This document shows positions 43,496 through 52,883 of a DNA stretch of 64,000 nucleotides, one piece after another. The position numbers and the translations under genes were made by a program. The number at the start of each line of letters is the position of its first letter. Position 1 is the first letter of the stretch. The notes beneath the pieces were generated by a model. That model saw nothing but the letters and a program-made list of their open reading frames with translations, ran no database searches and was not told the DNA's origin. Source of the stretch: Luteimonas terrae (lineage in GTDB: Bacteria > Pseudomonadota > Gammaproteobacteria > Xanthomonadales > Xanthomonadaceae); NCBI RefSeq assembly GCF_004358165.1, contig NZ_SMTG01000002.1, forward strand, positions 372,001-436,000, given 5' to 3'.

Positions 43496-45247
43496 ATGTC
43501 CTATCTCGTCCTCGCCCGGAAGTGGCGTCCGAAGCGCTTTGCCGAACTGGTCGGGCAGGAGCACGTGGTCCGTGCGCTGACCAATGCGCTCGAGACCGGT
43601 CGCGTGCATCACGCATTCCTGTTCACCGGCACCCGCGGCGTCGGCAAGACCACGATCGCGCGCATCTTCGCCAAGAGCCTGAACTGCGAAACCGGCACCT
43701 CGTCCGATCCCTGCGGCACCTGCGAGACCTGCAGGGCGATCGATGCCGGTCGCTACATCGACCTGCTCGAGATCGACGCGGCCAGCAACACCGGTGTGGA
43801 CGATGTGCGCGAGCTGATCGACAACGCGCAGTACATGCCTTCGCGCGGTCGGGTGAAGGTCTACCTGATCGACGAAGTGCACATGCTCTCGAAGTCGGCG
43901 TTCAACGCGCTGCTCAAGACGCTGGAAGAACCGCCGGGGCACGTGAAGTTCCTGCTGGCGACGACGGACCCGCAAAAGCTGCCGGTGACCGTGCTGTCGC
44001 GCTGCCTGCAGTTCAACCTCAAGCGGCTCGACGAGCAGCAGATCCAGGGCCAGATGACGCGCATCCTCGAGGCCGAGGGCATCGCGGTCGAGGCCGGTGC
44101 GATCCGCCAGCTGTCGAAGGCCGCCGACGGCAGCCTGCGCGACGGCCTGTCGCTGCTCGACCAGGCCATCGCCTACACCGGCGCGGGCGGCGAGGGTGGG
44201 GCGCTCGGTGATGCGGCGGTGGCGACGATGCTCGGCAGTGTCGACCGCACGCGTGTGGGCAGCCTGCTGTCGGCACTGGCCGCCGGCGACGGCGCCGCGC
44301 TGCTCGCCGAGGTCGCGACGCTCGCCGAATTCTCGCCCGACTGGGGCATCGTGCTCGACGCGCTGTCCGATGCGCTGCATCGCATCCAGGTGCGGCAGCT
44401 GGTGCCCGAGGTGGCGGTCGAGAACGACGGTGTCGACATCGACGCGATCGCAGGCGCGGCGCGCCCCGAAGTCGTGCAGCTCTGGTACCAGATGGCACTC
44501 AACGGCCGACGCGACATCGGGCTGGCGCCGAGCCCGCGTGCCGGCTTCGAAATGACCGTGCTGCGCATGCTCGCGTTCCGCCCGGACCAGGCCGGCGCTG
44601 CGGCGCCGACAGCCGGTGGCGGCGCGTCGCGCGCGAACGGTCCGGCGGCTGCGCGCGCTGCACTCGCTGCTGCCGACGTCGCACCTGCGCCGCGCGCTGC
44701 CGCGCCGGTTCGCGACGTCGCGACGCCGTCGATACCGCGGCCTGCGCCGGTGGAGCGCGAAGCGCCTGTGCAGCCCAGTGCGCCCGAGCCTGTGCCTGCG
44801 CCACCGCCCGCCGCACCGGCGCGCACCCCCGTCGTCGCCGCGGCGACGACCCTGCGCAGCCTCGACGCCGAGCAGTGGCTCGATCTCGTGGCCGATCTGC
44901 CCCTGCGTGGCCCGGTGCGCGAACTCGCCGCAAGCGCGGCCTTCGTCGCGCTCGACGGTGCGGTGCTGCGACTGGCGCTGCCCGAGTCCGACGAGCACCT
45001 CAAGGCGCCGATCATGGTCCACCAGCTCTGCGAAGCGTTGGCCGGTCCGCTCGGCGGCGCGCCGCAGATCCGGTTCGAGGCCGCGGCCGCGAACGTCGCG
45101 ACGACGCTCCACGAACGCAATGCGCGCGAGCGCGATGCGCGGCAGTCGAATGCGCAAGACAGTTTCCTGTCCGACCCGGACGTCCAGCGTCTGATGTCGC
45201 AACAGGGCGCGAAGCTGGTGCCGGACTCCATCCGGCCCTACGAATAA
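43496..45247 (+). CDS. dnaX: DNA polymerase III tau (and possibly gamma) subunit
   Basis: 583 residues. AAA+ clamp-loader ATPase: Walker A GTRGVGKTT near residue 45, a zinc site of four Cys (CETGTSSDPCGTCETC), Walker B YLIDEVHML near 122, and sensor motif LATTDPQK with the SRC arginine finger. A Pro/Ala-rich linker (about 365-460) leads to a C-terminal domain that binds the polymerase. I see no A-rich slippery heptamer, so gamma, if made, must arise another way. Confidence 0.96.
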   Translation: MSYLVLARKWRPKRFAELVGQEHVVRALTNALETGRVHHAFLFTGTRGVGKTTIARIFAKSLNCETGTSSDPCGTCETCRAIDAGRYIDLLEIDAASNTGVDDVRELIDNAQYMPSRGRVKVYLIDEVHMLSKSAFNALLKTLEEPPGHVKFLLATTDPQKLPVTVLSRCLQFNLKRLDEQQIQGQMTRILEAEGIAVEAGAIRQLSKAADGSLRDGLSLLDQAIAYTGAGGEGGALGDAAVATMLGSVDRTRVGSLLSALAAGDGAALLAEVATLAEFSPDWGIVLDALSDALHRIQVRQLVPEVAVENDGVDIDAIAGAARPEVVQLWYQMALNGRRDIGLAPSPRAGFEMTVLRMLAFRPDQAGAAAPTAGGGASRANGPAAARAALAAADVAPAPRAAAPVRDVATPSIPRPAPVEREAPVQPSAPEPVPAPPPAAPARTPVVAAATTLRSLDAEQWLDLVADLPLRGPVRELAASAAFVALDGAVLRLALPESDEHLKAPIMVHQLCEALAGPLGGAPQIRFEAAAANVATTLHERNARERDARQSNAQDSFLSDPDVQRLMSQQGAKLVPDSIRPYE

Positions 45248-45268
45248 CCGAACAACGAGGATCCCCCG

Positions 45269-45589
45269 ATGCGTGGAAATATCGCCCAGCTGATGCAGCA
45301 GGCGCAGAAGATGCAGGAAAACATGCAGCGCGTGCAGCAGGAGCTCGCCAACCTCGAAGTCGAGGGCAGCGCGGGCGGTGGCATGGTCGCCGTGACCCTG
45401 ACCGGCAACAAGGAGTGCCGCAAGGTGCGCATCGACCCCAGCGTGCTGACGGATCCGGAAATGGCCGAGGACCTGATCGCCGCCGCGTTCAACGATGCCT
45501 CGAACAAGATCGACACCGAGTCGAAGAACCGGATGGCCGGTGCGACCGCGGGCATGCCGCTGCCGCCGGGCATGAAGCTGCCGTTCTGA
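45269..45589 (+). CDS. ybaB: YbaB/EbfC nucleoid-associated protein
   Basis: 106 residues, full length. The N-terminal helix [20 protein letters not shown] is followed by [19 protein letters not shown] and a C-terminal helix, ending [11 protein letters not shown]. It is a small dimeric DNA-binding protein. It lies between dnaX and recR in the conserved order. Confidence 0.96.
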   Translation: MRGNIAQLMQQAQKMQENMQRVQQELANLEVEGSAGGGMVAVTLTGNKECRKVRIDPSVLTDPEMAEDLIAAAFNDASNKIDTESKNRMAGATAGMPLPPGMKLPF

Positions 45590-45632
45590 TCCTGTTGCGC
45601 GGGCTTGGGCCCGCGCGTCGATCACACGCCGC

Positions 45633-46226
45633 ATGTCCGCCCTGCTTGAACAGTTGATCGATGCGCTGCGCGTGCTGCCCGGTGTCGGGCAGAAATCCGC
45701 CCAGCGCATGGCCTACCACGTGCTCGAACGCGGGCGCGAGGGCGGCGCGCGCCTGGCGACGGCGCTGGCCGAAGCGGTCGAGAAGATCGGCCACTGCCAG
45801 CGCTGCCGCGACTTCAGCGAAACGCCGGTGTGCCCGACCTGCAGCAGCGCCGCGCGGGATGCGCAGACGCTGTGCGTGGTGGAGACCCCGGCCGACCGGC
45901 TGGCGATCGAACAGGCCACGGGCTATCGCGGCTTCTACTTCTTGCTGCAGGGCCGGCTGAGTCCGCTCGACGGCATCGGGCCGCACGAACTCGGTCTCGA
46001 CCTGCTCGGCACGCGCCTGGCCGAGGGCGAGGTGCGGGAACTGATCATCGCCACCAATCCGACCGTCGAGGGCGAAGCGACCGCGCACTATCTGGCGCAG
46101 ATCGCCCGTCAGCATGCGGTGCGGCCGAGCCGACCGGCGCACGGCCTGCCGCTCGGCGGTGAACTCGAATACGTCGACCGCGGCACGCTGTCGCACGCGT
46201 TCGGCAGCCGCAGCGAAGTGAGCTGA
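45633..46226 (+). CDS. recR: Recombination protein RecR
   Basis: 197 residues. Helix-hairpin-helix [18 protein letters not shown] near residue 12, a zinc finger of four Cys ([16 protein letters not shown]) near 55, then a Toprim domain ([30 protein letters not shown]). With RecF/RecO it loads RecA at single-stranded gaps. Confidence 0.97.
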   Translation: MSALLEQLIDALRVLPGVGQKSAQRMAYHVLERGREGGARLATALAEAVEKIGHCQRCRDFSETPVCPTCSSAARDAQTLCVVETPADRLAIEQATGYRGFYFLLQGRLSPLDGIGPHELGLDLLGTRLAEGEVRELIIATNPTVEGEATAHYLAQIARQHAVRPSRPAHGLPLGGELEYVDRGTLSHAFGSRSEVS

Positions 46227-46269
46227 CACGGCGGCGGTCGCGCACCGCACGCCTTCCAACGGAGCCGCC

Positions 46270-46617
46270 ATGACGACCATCTTCCACAAGATCATCCGCC
46301 GCGAGATTCCCGCCGACATCGTGTTCGAGGATGATCATGTCATCGCGTTCCGCGACATCGCGCCGCAGGCGCCTGTGCACGTGCTGTTCGTGCCGAAGGA
46401 GGATTTCGCCACGATCAACGACGTGCCCGCGGATGCGCCGGAGATCATCGGACGGCTGGCGGTTTCCGCCGCGCGCTATGCGAAGGAGCAGGGCTTCGCC
46501 GAAGACGGCTACCGCATCGTCATGAACTGCAACGCGCACGGCGGGCAGACGGTGTTCCAGATCCACCTGCACCTGTTGGCTGGCGCAGCGCTGGGGCGCT
46601 TCGGTACGCCTTACTGA
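46270..46617 (+). CDS. hinT: HIT-family purine nucleoside phosphoramidase (HinT-like)
   Basis: 115 residues. It begins IFHKIIRREIPADIVFEDD, as in HinT. The HIT motif near the C-terminus reads QIHLHLLAG, so the first histidine of H-x-H-x-H is Gln while the nucleophilic and following His remain. It hydrolyses adenosine phosphoramidates and protects against tRNA-synthetase by-products. ATG 46270 has GGAG 7 bases upstream. Confidence 0.92.
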   Translation: MTTIFHKIIRREIPADIVFEDDHVIAFRDIAPQAPVHVLFVPKEDFATINDVPADAPEIIGRLAVSAARYAKEQGFAEDGYRIVMNCNAHGGQTVFQIHLHLLAGAALGRFGTPY

Positions 46618-46647
46618 GGCGGGCGATTTGGACTCAGGCTCTGTTGC

Positions 46648-47136
46648 TTACCAATAGCCCCACCATGGCCACGGCGCCGGCCGCGTCACGACGTCGACTT
46701 GCTGCCGCTTGGGCCACAGGTAGATCACGTCCGTATCGATGCGCGGAAACCGGTAATCGTATTCGCCGACTCGACGGGTGTCGTAGCCAGCAATGCGACC
46801 CGTAAAGGTCACCTCGCGATTGACCTCGAACACCGCGGGATCGTAGAAGCCCTTACGGCACGCGATAAAACGACCGTTGGTGTCGTCGCTGGCCCAGTAC
46901 GGCCGGCCGGTTGGAGTCAGTCGAGTTGCGATGATCTCGAAACAGGTCGTGTCCGTGCGCGGCTCCAGTTGAACGATTCGGCCACCCCATCGCACGGGGG
47001 ATCCGGTGTATTCGCCCAGGACCGCAGCATGTGGTGTTAGGGTTTCGGTGTATCCGCCCTGCAGAGGCTTCGGTTGCGACGCGCAAGCGCCGAGCAGCAA
47101 GACGGTCGAAGCAAGCATTAGTGTGCGCAGCATCAT
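46648..47136 (-). CDS. slp: Slp-family outer-membrane lipoprotein
   Basis: 162 residues. The lipobox LLLGAC puts Cys near residue 18. The Slp pattern follows: VRWGGRIVQLEPRTDTTCFE, RLTPTGRPYWASDDTNGRF, FTGRIAGYDTRRVGEYDYRFP and YLWPKR. It ends in a Trp/Pro-rich tail (PAPWPWWGYW). Slp is a starvation- or acid-linked outer-membrane lipoprotein in E. coli. G+C is about 59 percent by my count, lower than around it. It overlaps the transglutaminase stop (ATGA). Confidence 0.88.
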   Translation of the reverse strand: MMLRTLMLASTVLLLGACASQPKPLQGGYTETLTPHAAVLGEYTGSPVRWGGRIVQLEPRTDTTCFEIIATRLTPTGRPYWASDDTNGRFIACRKGFYDPAVFEVNREVTFTGRIAGYDTRRVGEYDYRFPRIDTDVIYLWPKRQQVDVVTRPAPWPWWGYW

Positions 47137-49079
47137 CGGTCGGACTCCGGGGCAGGTCGATGCACGCGCAGCGCGTGTATCAGCGTCGTGTCGGACGCGG
47201 CTGGAGCGTAGCGGGCTGCGATGAAACGCTTGGTGAGGATCAGCAAGGGGCTCTCGCCGGGACGTGCAGCCTGCACCCGGCGCGCCCAGGCCAATGCCGG
47301 TTCGTGGCGCGCGCGGCCGAGGCCGAGGCGCGCGTAGCGGCGTCCCAACCGATGCCAGGCGCGCAGCAGCGGGTCGCGCTCGCGTTCGCTGCGCGCGACC
47401 AGCCACAGCATCCAGCCCAGCGCGAGCGCCGCGCACAGCGAGAACAATCCGATCAGGCCGCCGGTATCGATGTTCTCGAAGCCTACGCGCTGCAGCATGC
47501 GCTGCTGGCGTTCTGCATCGAAGCCCAGCATGAAATCGTTCCACATGCGCCGCGCCCAGTCGCCGAGATCGGCGATCGGCAACAGACCACCCGCGGCGCC
47601 CGCGCCGCCGGTCCCCAGCCGGTCCTCCAGCGTGTCGTAGATGCGTTCGGGCGCGACGGCGGCGGTCGGGTCCACCCGCACCCAGCCGCGGCCTTCGAGC
47701 CAGACTTCGCTCCAGGCGTGCGCATCCATGCGTCGCACGATCCAGTAGTTGCCGTAGGCGTTGCGGGTGCCGCCGGTGTAACCCGTGACCACGCGGGCCG
47801 GAATGCCGGCCTCGCGCATCAGCACGGTGAATGCCGAGCTGAAGTGTTCGCAGAAGCCGGCCTTGTAGTCGAACAGGAATTCGTCGACGGCGTGGCGGCC
47901 CGGCAGCGGAGTGTCGAGCGTGTAGGCGAATTCGCCACGGATCCAGGCCAGGGCACGGTCGACGATCGCGCCATCGTTCGACGTTTCCGCACGCCACTGC
48001 TGCGCCAGCGCACGCGTGCGCGGATTGAAGTCTGGTGGCAGGCGCAGTGCGAGACGACGCATGGGGTCGGGCAGGTCCGCTTCAAACCGGACGGGTGGTG
48101 CGGAGCGCAGGGTCCAGCGCGTGATGCGGTCGAGTCGCCGCGCGCTGGTCAGCGTGTACTCGTGCGCGCCACGCATGCCCTGCGGCAGCTCGAGCGGCAT
48201 CTCCAGCGCGACGAGCAGATTGCGCTCGGTCGGCTCCAGCGTGATCTCGTAGTCCCAGGTCGGTGCGCCGTGCTCGACCTCGGCCGGCGGCAGGCTGCGC
48301 AGCCAGGGCGACGCGGTCCAGCTGCGCCCGTCGTAATCGGTCAGCGTGGGGCCGCGCCAATACATCTCGCGGGTCGTGGGTTCGGGGCCACGAAAGCTCA
48401 CCCGCATTGCGGGCGTGTCGTCGGCGATCAGGTCCAGCCAGTCGCCCGGCGACATCTCGTCCGACAGTCCCGGGCGCGCCGCCGACATTTCCGGAATGCC
48501 CCACAACGGCGTCGCCAGTCGCGGGAACAGCCAGAACGCCGCAAGTGCCAGGGGCAGGCCGATCGCGACGAGCCTGGCGACGGTGCCGATCCGCGCGACA
48601 TGGCGCATTTCGATGGCCGGCAAGGCAGATTCCTGTTCGGACAACCGGGCCAGCGCAGCAAGCGCCAGGATCGCGCCGGCGAGGCCCAGCACCAGCGACA
48701 GCGGTCCCTGATCCAGCAGGAAGGTCGCGAACGGCGCGAACAGTGCGAAGCCGAGCAGACTGCGCGCATCGCGCACGCTGCGCAGTTCGGAGGGCTTGAT
48801 GGCGAGCATGCCGGCGAGCAGGGCGCAGCCGGTATCGCGGCCGAAGTTCATGCCGCCTTGCGCGAGGATCAGCCCGAACACGGCGAGCGCGAGGATCGCG
48901 CGCAGCCAGCCGGGCGTTGCGCGTCGCGATGCCATGGCCGCGGCGATCGCGCCTGCAATCGCGATCGCGACCGACCGGGGCATCGGCAACTGCAGCAGCA
49001 ACGGCAACAGGCACACCGCTGCAGCGAGCAGCGACCAGCGTCGGCCGGCGGCGTCGAGTGCCAGCACGTCGCGCGCCAT
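47133..49079 (-). CDS. tgpA: TgpA-type membrane transglutaminase-like protein
   Basis: 648 residues. Five to six helices at the N-terminus (residues 15-175), an outer segment, then a transglutaminase core with Cys in AGFCEHFSSAF (near 407), His in DAHAWSEVW and Asp in VRVDPTAAV. One more helix near 560 is followed by a cytosolic DUF4129-like tail. TgpA is essential in Pseudomonas aeruginosa, but its substrate is unknown. Its start overlaps the DUF58 stop by one base. Confidence 0.93.
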   Translation of the reverse strand: MARDVLALDAAGRRWSLLAAAVCLLPLLLQLPMPRSVAIAIAGAIAAAMASRRATPGWLRAILALAVFGLILAQGGMNFGRDTGCALLAGMLAIKPSELRSVRDARSLLGFALFAPFATFLLDQGPLSLVLGLAGAILALAALARLSEQESALPAIEMRHVARIGTVARLVAIGLPLALAAFWLFPRLATPLWGIPEMSAARPGLSDEMSPGDWLDLIADDTPAMRVSFRGPEPTTREMYWRGPTLTDYDGRSWTASPWLRSLPPAEVEHGAPTWDYEITLEPTERNLLVALEMPLELPQGMRGAHEYTLTSARRLDRITRWTLRSAPPVRFEADLPDPMRRLALRLPPDFNPRTRALAQQWRAETSNDGAIVDRALAWIRGEFAYTLDTPLPGRHAVDEFLFDYKAGFCEHFSSAFTVLMREAGIPARVVTGYTGGTRNAYGNYWIVRRMDAHAWSEVWLEGRGWVRVDPTAAVAPERIYDTLEDRLGTGGAGAAGGLLPIADLGDWARRMWNDFMLGFDAERQQRMLQRVGFENIDTGGLIGLFSLCAALALGWMLWLVARSERERDPLLRAWHRLGRRYARLGLGRARHEPALAWARRVQAARPGESPLLILTKRFIAARYAPAASDTTLIHALRVHRPAPESDR

Positions 49080-50032
49080 CAGCCGGCCTCCGGCAGCAGC
49101 GCGAGTGCACGCAGGCAGGCATGGCGATGCGCCGCGCCACGATCCGGACCGATCGCCGGCTGCGCCGGCAGCTGCAGGCGATAGCGCAGCGCGTTGCGCT
49201 CGGCCTCGTCGACCCAGCGCGCAAGCCGACGGATCTTCCACTCGTGGTCGAGTGCGCCGAGCCGATGCCAGTCCAGGGTCAGGTCGTCGCCCTGCGGCCG
49301 CTCGAACTCGCGCACGATCAGCGCATCGCGGCGGGCGGACGCTTTCCACGCGATCGTGCGCGGCGCGTCACCGGCGCGCCAGTCGCGCAGATGGTGCAGG
49401 TCCTCGCCGGACGGGTTCAGTCGCGCTTGCGCCGCATCGCCGCCGCCTTCCGGCAGCGGCGGGCCGCCCGTTTCCGGTGCGGGGTAGACCAGAAAGCGGG
49501 TCTGCGGCCACACCCAGGACCACGCCCGCGCCATGCCGAGCGGGCGCGAGGTGCTGATGCGCAGGCGCGGCGGCGATAGCCAGCCGCGGCGGACCGTCGG
49601 GAGGGCCAGCGTGGTCTCGCCGCCGGCATCGTGCAGCGACAGCGGCGCCTCGCTGTCGTCGATCGACACGCGCAGGCCGCGGCGCTCGCGCCCGGGCGCG
49701 GCTTCGACGTGCACATGCAGCGGCATCGGTACACCGGCCGCGACCGGTTCACCGTGCACCGCGCGCACTTCCAGCCCGCTGAGCTGCAGTTGCGTCCACA
49801 ACAGGCTGGCGAGCGAGGCGCCGACCAGCAGCAGGCACAGCAACAGCGCCGGATTGTTGTTGTAGTTCAGCGCACCCACCGCCATCGTCAGCAGCAGGGC
49901 CGCGACGAACGCGCCGAAACCGGTTGGCAGGATGTAGATGCGTCTGCGGTCGAGACGTGCCGGCAATGTCTCGGGCCGACGCGGACGCGCCCAGCCTTCC
50001 ATGCGGCGGCGCAGGCCGGCGGACATGGACAT
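49079..50032 (-). CDS. DUF58 protein (MoxR-associated, vWA-like)
   Basis: 317 residues. Two N-terminal helices (about residues 35-80) are followed by a beta-rich segment, then the DUF58 signature GEDLHHLRDWRAGDAPRTIA near 215 and WKASARRDALIVREFE. It is a standard partner of MoxR ATPases and TgpA, overlapping both genes by single bases. It probably links ATP hydrolysis to the periplasmic enzyme; the mechanism is not known. Confidence 0.92.
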   Translation of the reverse strand: MSMSAGLRRRMEGWARPRRPETLPARLDRRRIYILPTGFGAFVAALLLTMAVGALNYNNNPALLLCLLLVGASLASLLWTQLQLSGLEVRAVHGEPVAAGVPMPLHVHVEAAPGRERRGLRVSIDDSEAPLSLHDAGGETTLALPTVRRGWLSPPRLRISTSRPLGMARAWSWVWPQTRFLVYPAPETGGPPLPEGGGDAAQARLNPSGEDLHHLRDWRAGDAPRTIAWKASARRDALIVREFERPQGDDLTLDWHRLGALDHEWKIRRLARWVDEAERNALRYRLQLPAQPAIGPDRGAAHRHACLRALALLPEAG

Positions 50033-50979
50033 CAGTCGACCGGCACGGCCTGCAGGATCGAATCGGCCAGCCCGTCGCCGGCTGCATCGGCGTCGGCGAC
50101 CAGTCGGTGCGTGGCGATCAGCGGGAACAGGGTCTGCACGTCGTCGGGCAGCGCGTGGTCGCGTCCCTGCAGCAGCGCGAACGCGCGCGAGGCCCGCAGC
50201 AGCGCCAGCCCCGCGCGCGGCGACAGGCCCACGCGCACGCCCGGATGCTGGCGGCTGCGCGCCAGCAGCGCCTGCACGTAATCGATCAGTGCGGCGCTGG
50301 CATGGATGCCGCCGACCGCTTCGCGCAAGGCCTTGAGATCGGCGGCGCCCAGACGCGGCACGGTTTCGGCGATCAACGTGCGGCGGTCGCTGCCGGCGAG
50401 CAGCGCGCGTTCCGCGTCGCGGTCCGGATAGCCGAGGTTGAGCCGCAACAGGAAGCGGTCGAGCTGCGAATCGGGCAGGGGATAGGTCCCCGAAAGGTCC
50501 ACAGGATTCTGCGTGGCGATGACGAAGAACGGGTCGGGCAGTCTGTGCGTGGTGCCGTCGACGGTGACCTGCTGCTCGGCCATCGCTTCGAGCAGCGCGC
50601 TCTGCGTGCGCGGCGGCGCGCGGTTGATCTCGTCGGCCAGCAACACGTTGGTGAAGACCGGACCGCCATGGAACTCGAAGCGGCGTGCGCTGCCCTCGTA
50701 GACCGACACGCCGACGACATCGGACGGCAACAGATCCGAGGTGAACTGCACGCGCTGGAACTCCAGCCCCACCGTGGCCGCCATCGCATGCGCCAGCGTG
50801 GTCTTGCCGAGGCCCGGCAGGTCTTCGATCAGTATGTGTCCGTCGGCCAGCAGCGCGACGAAACTCATCGTCACTGCCGTTTCCTTGCCGAGCACCAGCC
50901 GGTTGACCTGCGCGAGAGATGACGACAGGGCTTCACGCCTGCCGTCGGTTAGCATGGCGGGCGTCGTCGGGTCGGGCAT
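50032..50979 (-). CDS. MoxR-family AAA+ ATPase
   Basis: 315 residues. Walker A LIEDLPGLGKTTLAHAM near residue 52, Walker B VLLADEINRAPPRTQSALLE near 115, sensor 1 FFVIATQNPVDLSGTYPLP, and the C-terminal lid (GLSPRAGLALLRAS). It acts as a chaperone-like ATPase. ATG 50979 has GGAG 8 bases upstream; a longer reading would start with an Arg-rich stretch. It is the first gene of the MoxR-DUF58-TgpA-Slp unit. Confidence 0.93.
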   Translation of the reverse strand: MPDPTTPAMLTDGRREALSSSLAQVNRLVLGKETAVTMSFVALLADGHILIEDLPGLGKTTLAHAMAATVGLEFQRVQFTSDLLPSDVVGVSVYEGSARRFEFHGGPVFTNVLLADEINRAPPRTQSALLEAMAEQQVTVDGTTHRLPDPFFVIATQNPVDLSGTYPLPDSQLDRFLLRLNLGYPDRDAERALLAGSDRRTLIAETVPRLGAADLKALREAVGGIHASAALIDYVQALLARSRQHPGVRVGLSPRAGLALLRASRAFALLQGRDHALPDDVQTLFPLIATHRLVADADAAGDGLADSILQAVPVD

Positions 50980-51026
50980 GCATGTGCTCCTGCGGCGGTC
51001 CCCCCGAGTGTAGCGAGGTCGAGTCA

Positions 51027-52883
51027 ATGCGGCGTCTGGAAATGCGCACCGTGTTCGTCGTGCTGTGGTCGACGATCGTGCTGCTGAAGCTCGCCATTGC
51101 CGCCCGCCTGCCGCTGTTCGTCGACGAGGCCTTCTACTGGCTCGAGGGTCAGCACCCCGCGTTCGCGTATTCCGATCTGCCGGGTCTGACCGCGTGGCTG
51201 ATCCGCATCGGCACCGAGCTGTTCGGCGACGGGCTGCTCGCCGTGCGCCTGCCCTTCATCGCGATCTCGGCACTGGTGCCGTGGCTGGTGGTGCGCCTGA
51301 CCGCACGCGAGTTCGATACGCAGGCCGCATGGCTGTCCGGATGCGCGGCGTTGCTGCTGCCGCTGCTCGGCTCGCTCGGTGTGATGGCGCTGCCGGACGC
51401 GATGCTCGCGCTCGCGACGATTCTCTGCCTCGATGCGGGCGTGCGCCTGCTGCGGAACGTCACGCATGGCGCGGCGTTGCTGCTCGCGCTGGGTCTGTCA
51501 CTGGGCGCGCTCAGCCACTACCGCTTCATCGCGGTGATCGGCGTGGGCATCGTTGCCCTGCTGATGATCGGCAAGGGGCGCGATGCGCTGCGCGATCCGC
51601 GTGTGTGGATCGCCATCGCCACCGGCGCGGCCGCGTGGATTCCGCTGCTGGTCTGGAACGTCGACAACGCCGAGGCCGGTCTGCGCTTCCAGATGGTCGA
51701 CCGCCATCCCTGGGCGCTGCATGCCGACGGCTGGCAGTTCCTGGTGATCCAGGCGGCGATGGTGACGCCGCTGCTGTTCGCCGCGTTGCTGCTCGCCGCC
51801 TGGCGTTTCCGTCGGGCGTCTGATGATGCCGCGCGCTTTCTGGCGCTGTCGGGTGGCCTGCTGGTGCTCGGCTTCTTCGTGCTCGGCTTCGTCGCCGACA
51901 CCGAACGCGCGAGTTTCCACTGGCCGCTGCCGGGCTGGCTGGCATTGCTGCCGCTGCTGGGTTTCGTGCTGCTGTCGTGGCCGCGCTGGCTGCGGGTGAC
52001 GATGTGGGCCACGCTGGTGCTCGGCTTCGTCGGCGTGGTCGGTTATTACGCGATGGTGTCGATATCGGAGGTGCGCGAACGCAGCGCTGGCCTGAAGTGG
52101 TATCCGTCGAACTTCGCCGGCTGGAACACGCTGGCCGACGCGGTGCGCGACGAGCTCGCGGCAATGCCGGACGACACCGTGCTGGTCGCCGACAACTTCA
52201 AGATCGGCGCCGAACTGGGCTTCGCGCTGGGTCACCCGCGCATCCGGGTGCTCGACCATCCGCTCAACCGCCACCACGGTCGCGCGCCGCAACTGCAGCT
52301 GTGGGGCCTGCAGCTCGACGACCGCGCGGGTCTGGAGGGCCGTCCGGCGTTGCTGGTCACCGGCGCGAACGACGTCAAGTTCAGCGCGCTGCTGCAGCGT
52401 TACCAGACCGTCTGCGCGCGCATGGGTGCACTGCCGGTCTCGCGGGTGGTCAACGCCGATCGCGGTGCGCAGCGCTTCATCCTCTCGCGACTCGACGGCG
52501 GCGCGGCGCGTTCCGAAGGCCCGTGCATCACGCCGGCGCTCGCGCATATCGACACGCCGGTGCCCGGTGCGCGCGTGGATGCGCCGTTCGAGTTGCGCGG
52601 CTGGGCGGTCAAGGATGGCAGCGGCATCGCGTCTGTGGCGATCACCCTGGATGGCGCGCCGATCGCGCAGGCGCAGTACGGCGCTGCGAATCCCTGGGTC
52701 GTCGAGCGGTTCCTGCGCGGAGACTCGCGCGACCCCGCGGGCGCGAACATCGCGTTCTCGGCCACGCTCGACCCCGCGACATTCGCGCCGGGCCGTCATT
52801 GGCTCGGGCTGACGATCACCGGCAAGGACGGCTCGGTCGAGCAGTGGGCCGAGCAACCGATCGAGATCGCGCCGGCGCGTTGA
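51027..52883 (+). CDS. GT39/ArnT-like membrane glycosyltransferase
   Basis: 618 residues. About eleven hydrophobic helices lie in residues 5-360. The first loop LFVDEAFYWLEGQHPAFAYS carries the conserved acidic catalytic pattern of polyprenyl-phosphate sugar transferases. The last roughly 110 residues (LAHIDTPVPGARVDAPFELR, DGSGIASVAITLDGAPIAQ) form a predicted periplasmic beta-sandwich. Relatives glycosylate lipid A or cell-surface molecules; donor and acceptor are unknown. It is divergent from moxR. ATG 51027 has GAGG 8 bases before it. Confidence 0.87.
   Translation: MRRLEMRTVFVVLWSTIVLLKLAIAARLPLFVDEAFYWLEGQHPAFAYSDLPGLTAWLIRIGTELFGDGLLAVRLPFIAISALVPWLVVRLTAREFDTQAAWLSGCAALLLPLLGSLGVMALPDAMLALATILCLDAGVRLLRNVTHGAALLLALGLSLGALSHYRFIAVIGVGIVALLMIGKGRDALRDPRVWIAIATGAAAWIPLLVWNVDNAEAGLRFQMVDRHPWALHADGWQFLVIQAAMVTPLLFAALLLAAWRFRRASDDAARFLALSGGLLVLGFFVLGFVADTERASFHWPLPGWLALLPLLGFVLLSWPRWLRVTMWATLVLGFVGVVGYYAMVSISEVRERSAGLKWYPSNFAGWNTLADAVRDELAAMPDDTVLVADNFKIGAELGFALGHPRIRVLDHPLNRHHGRAPQLQLWGLQLDDRAGLEGRPALLVTGANDVKFSALLQRYQTVCARMGALPVSRVVNADRGAQRFILSRLDGGAARSEGPCITPALAHIDTPVPGARVDAPFELRGWAVKDGSGIASVAITLDGAPIAQAQYGAANPWVVERFLRGDSRDPAGANIAFSATLDPATFAPGRHWLGLTITGKDGSVEQWAEQPIEIAPAR

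Noticed and set aside
43496-45247. Programmed -1 frameshift in dnaX
   Set aside because: No A-AAA-AAG-type heptamer or long A run is present in the gene.
43439-45709. A 756-codon minus-strand open frame over dnaX and ybaB
   Set aside because: It spans two well-defined genes antisense and has no recognisable domain.
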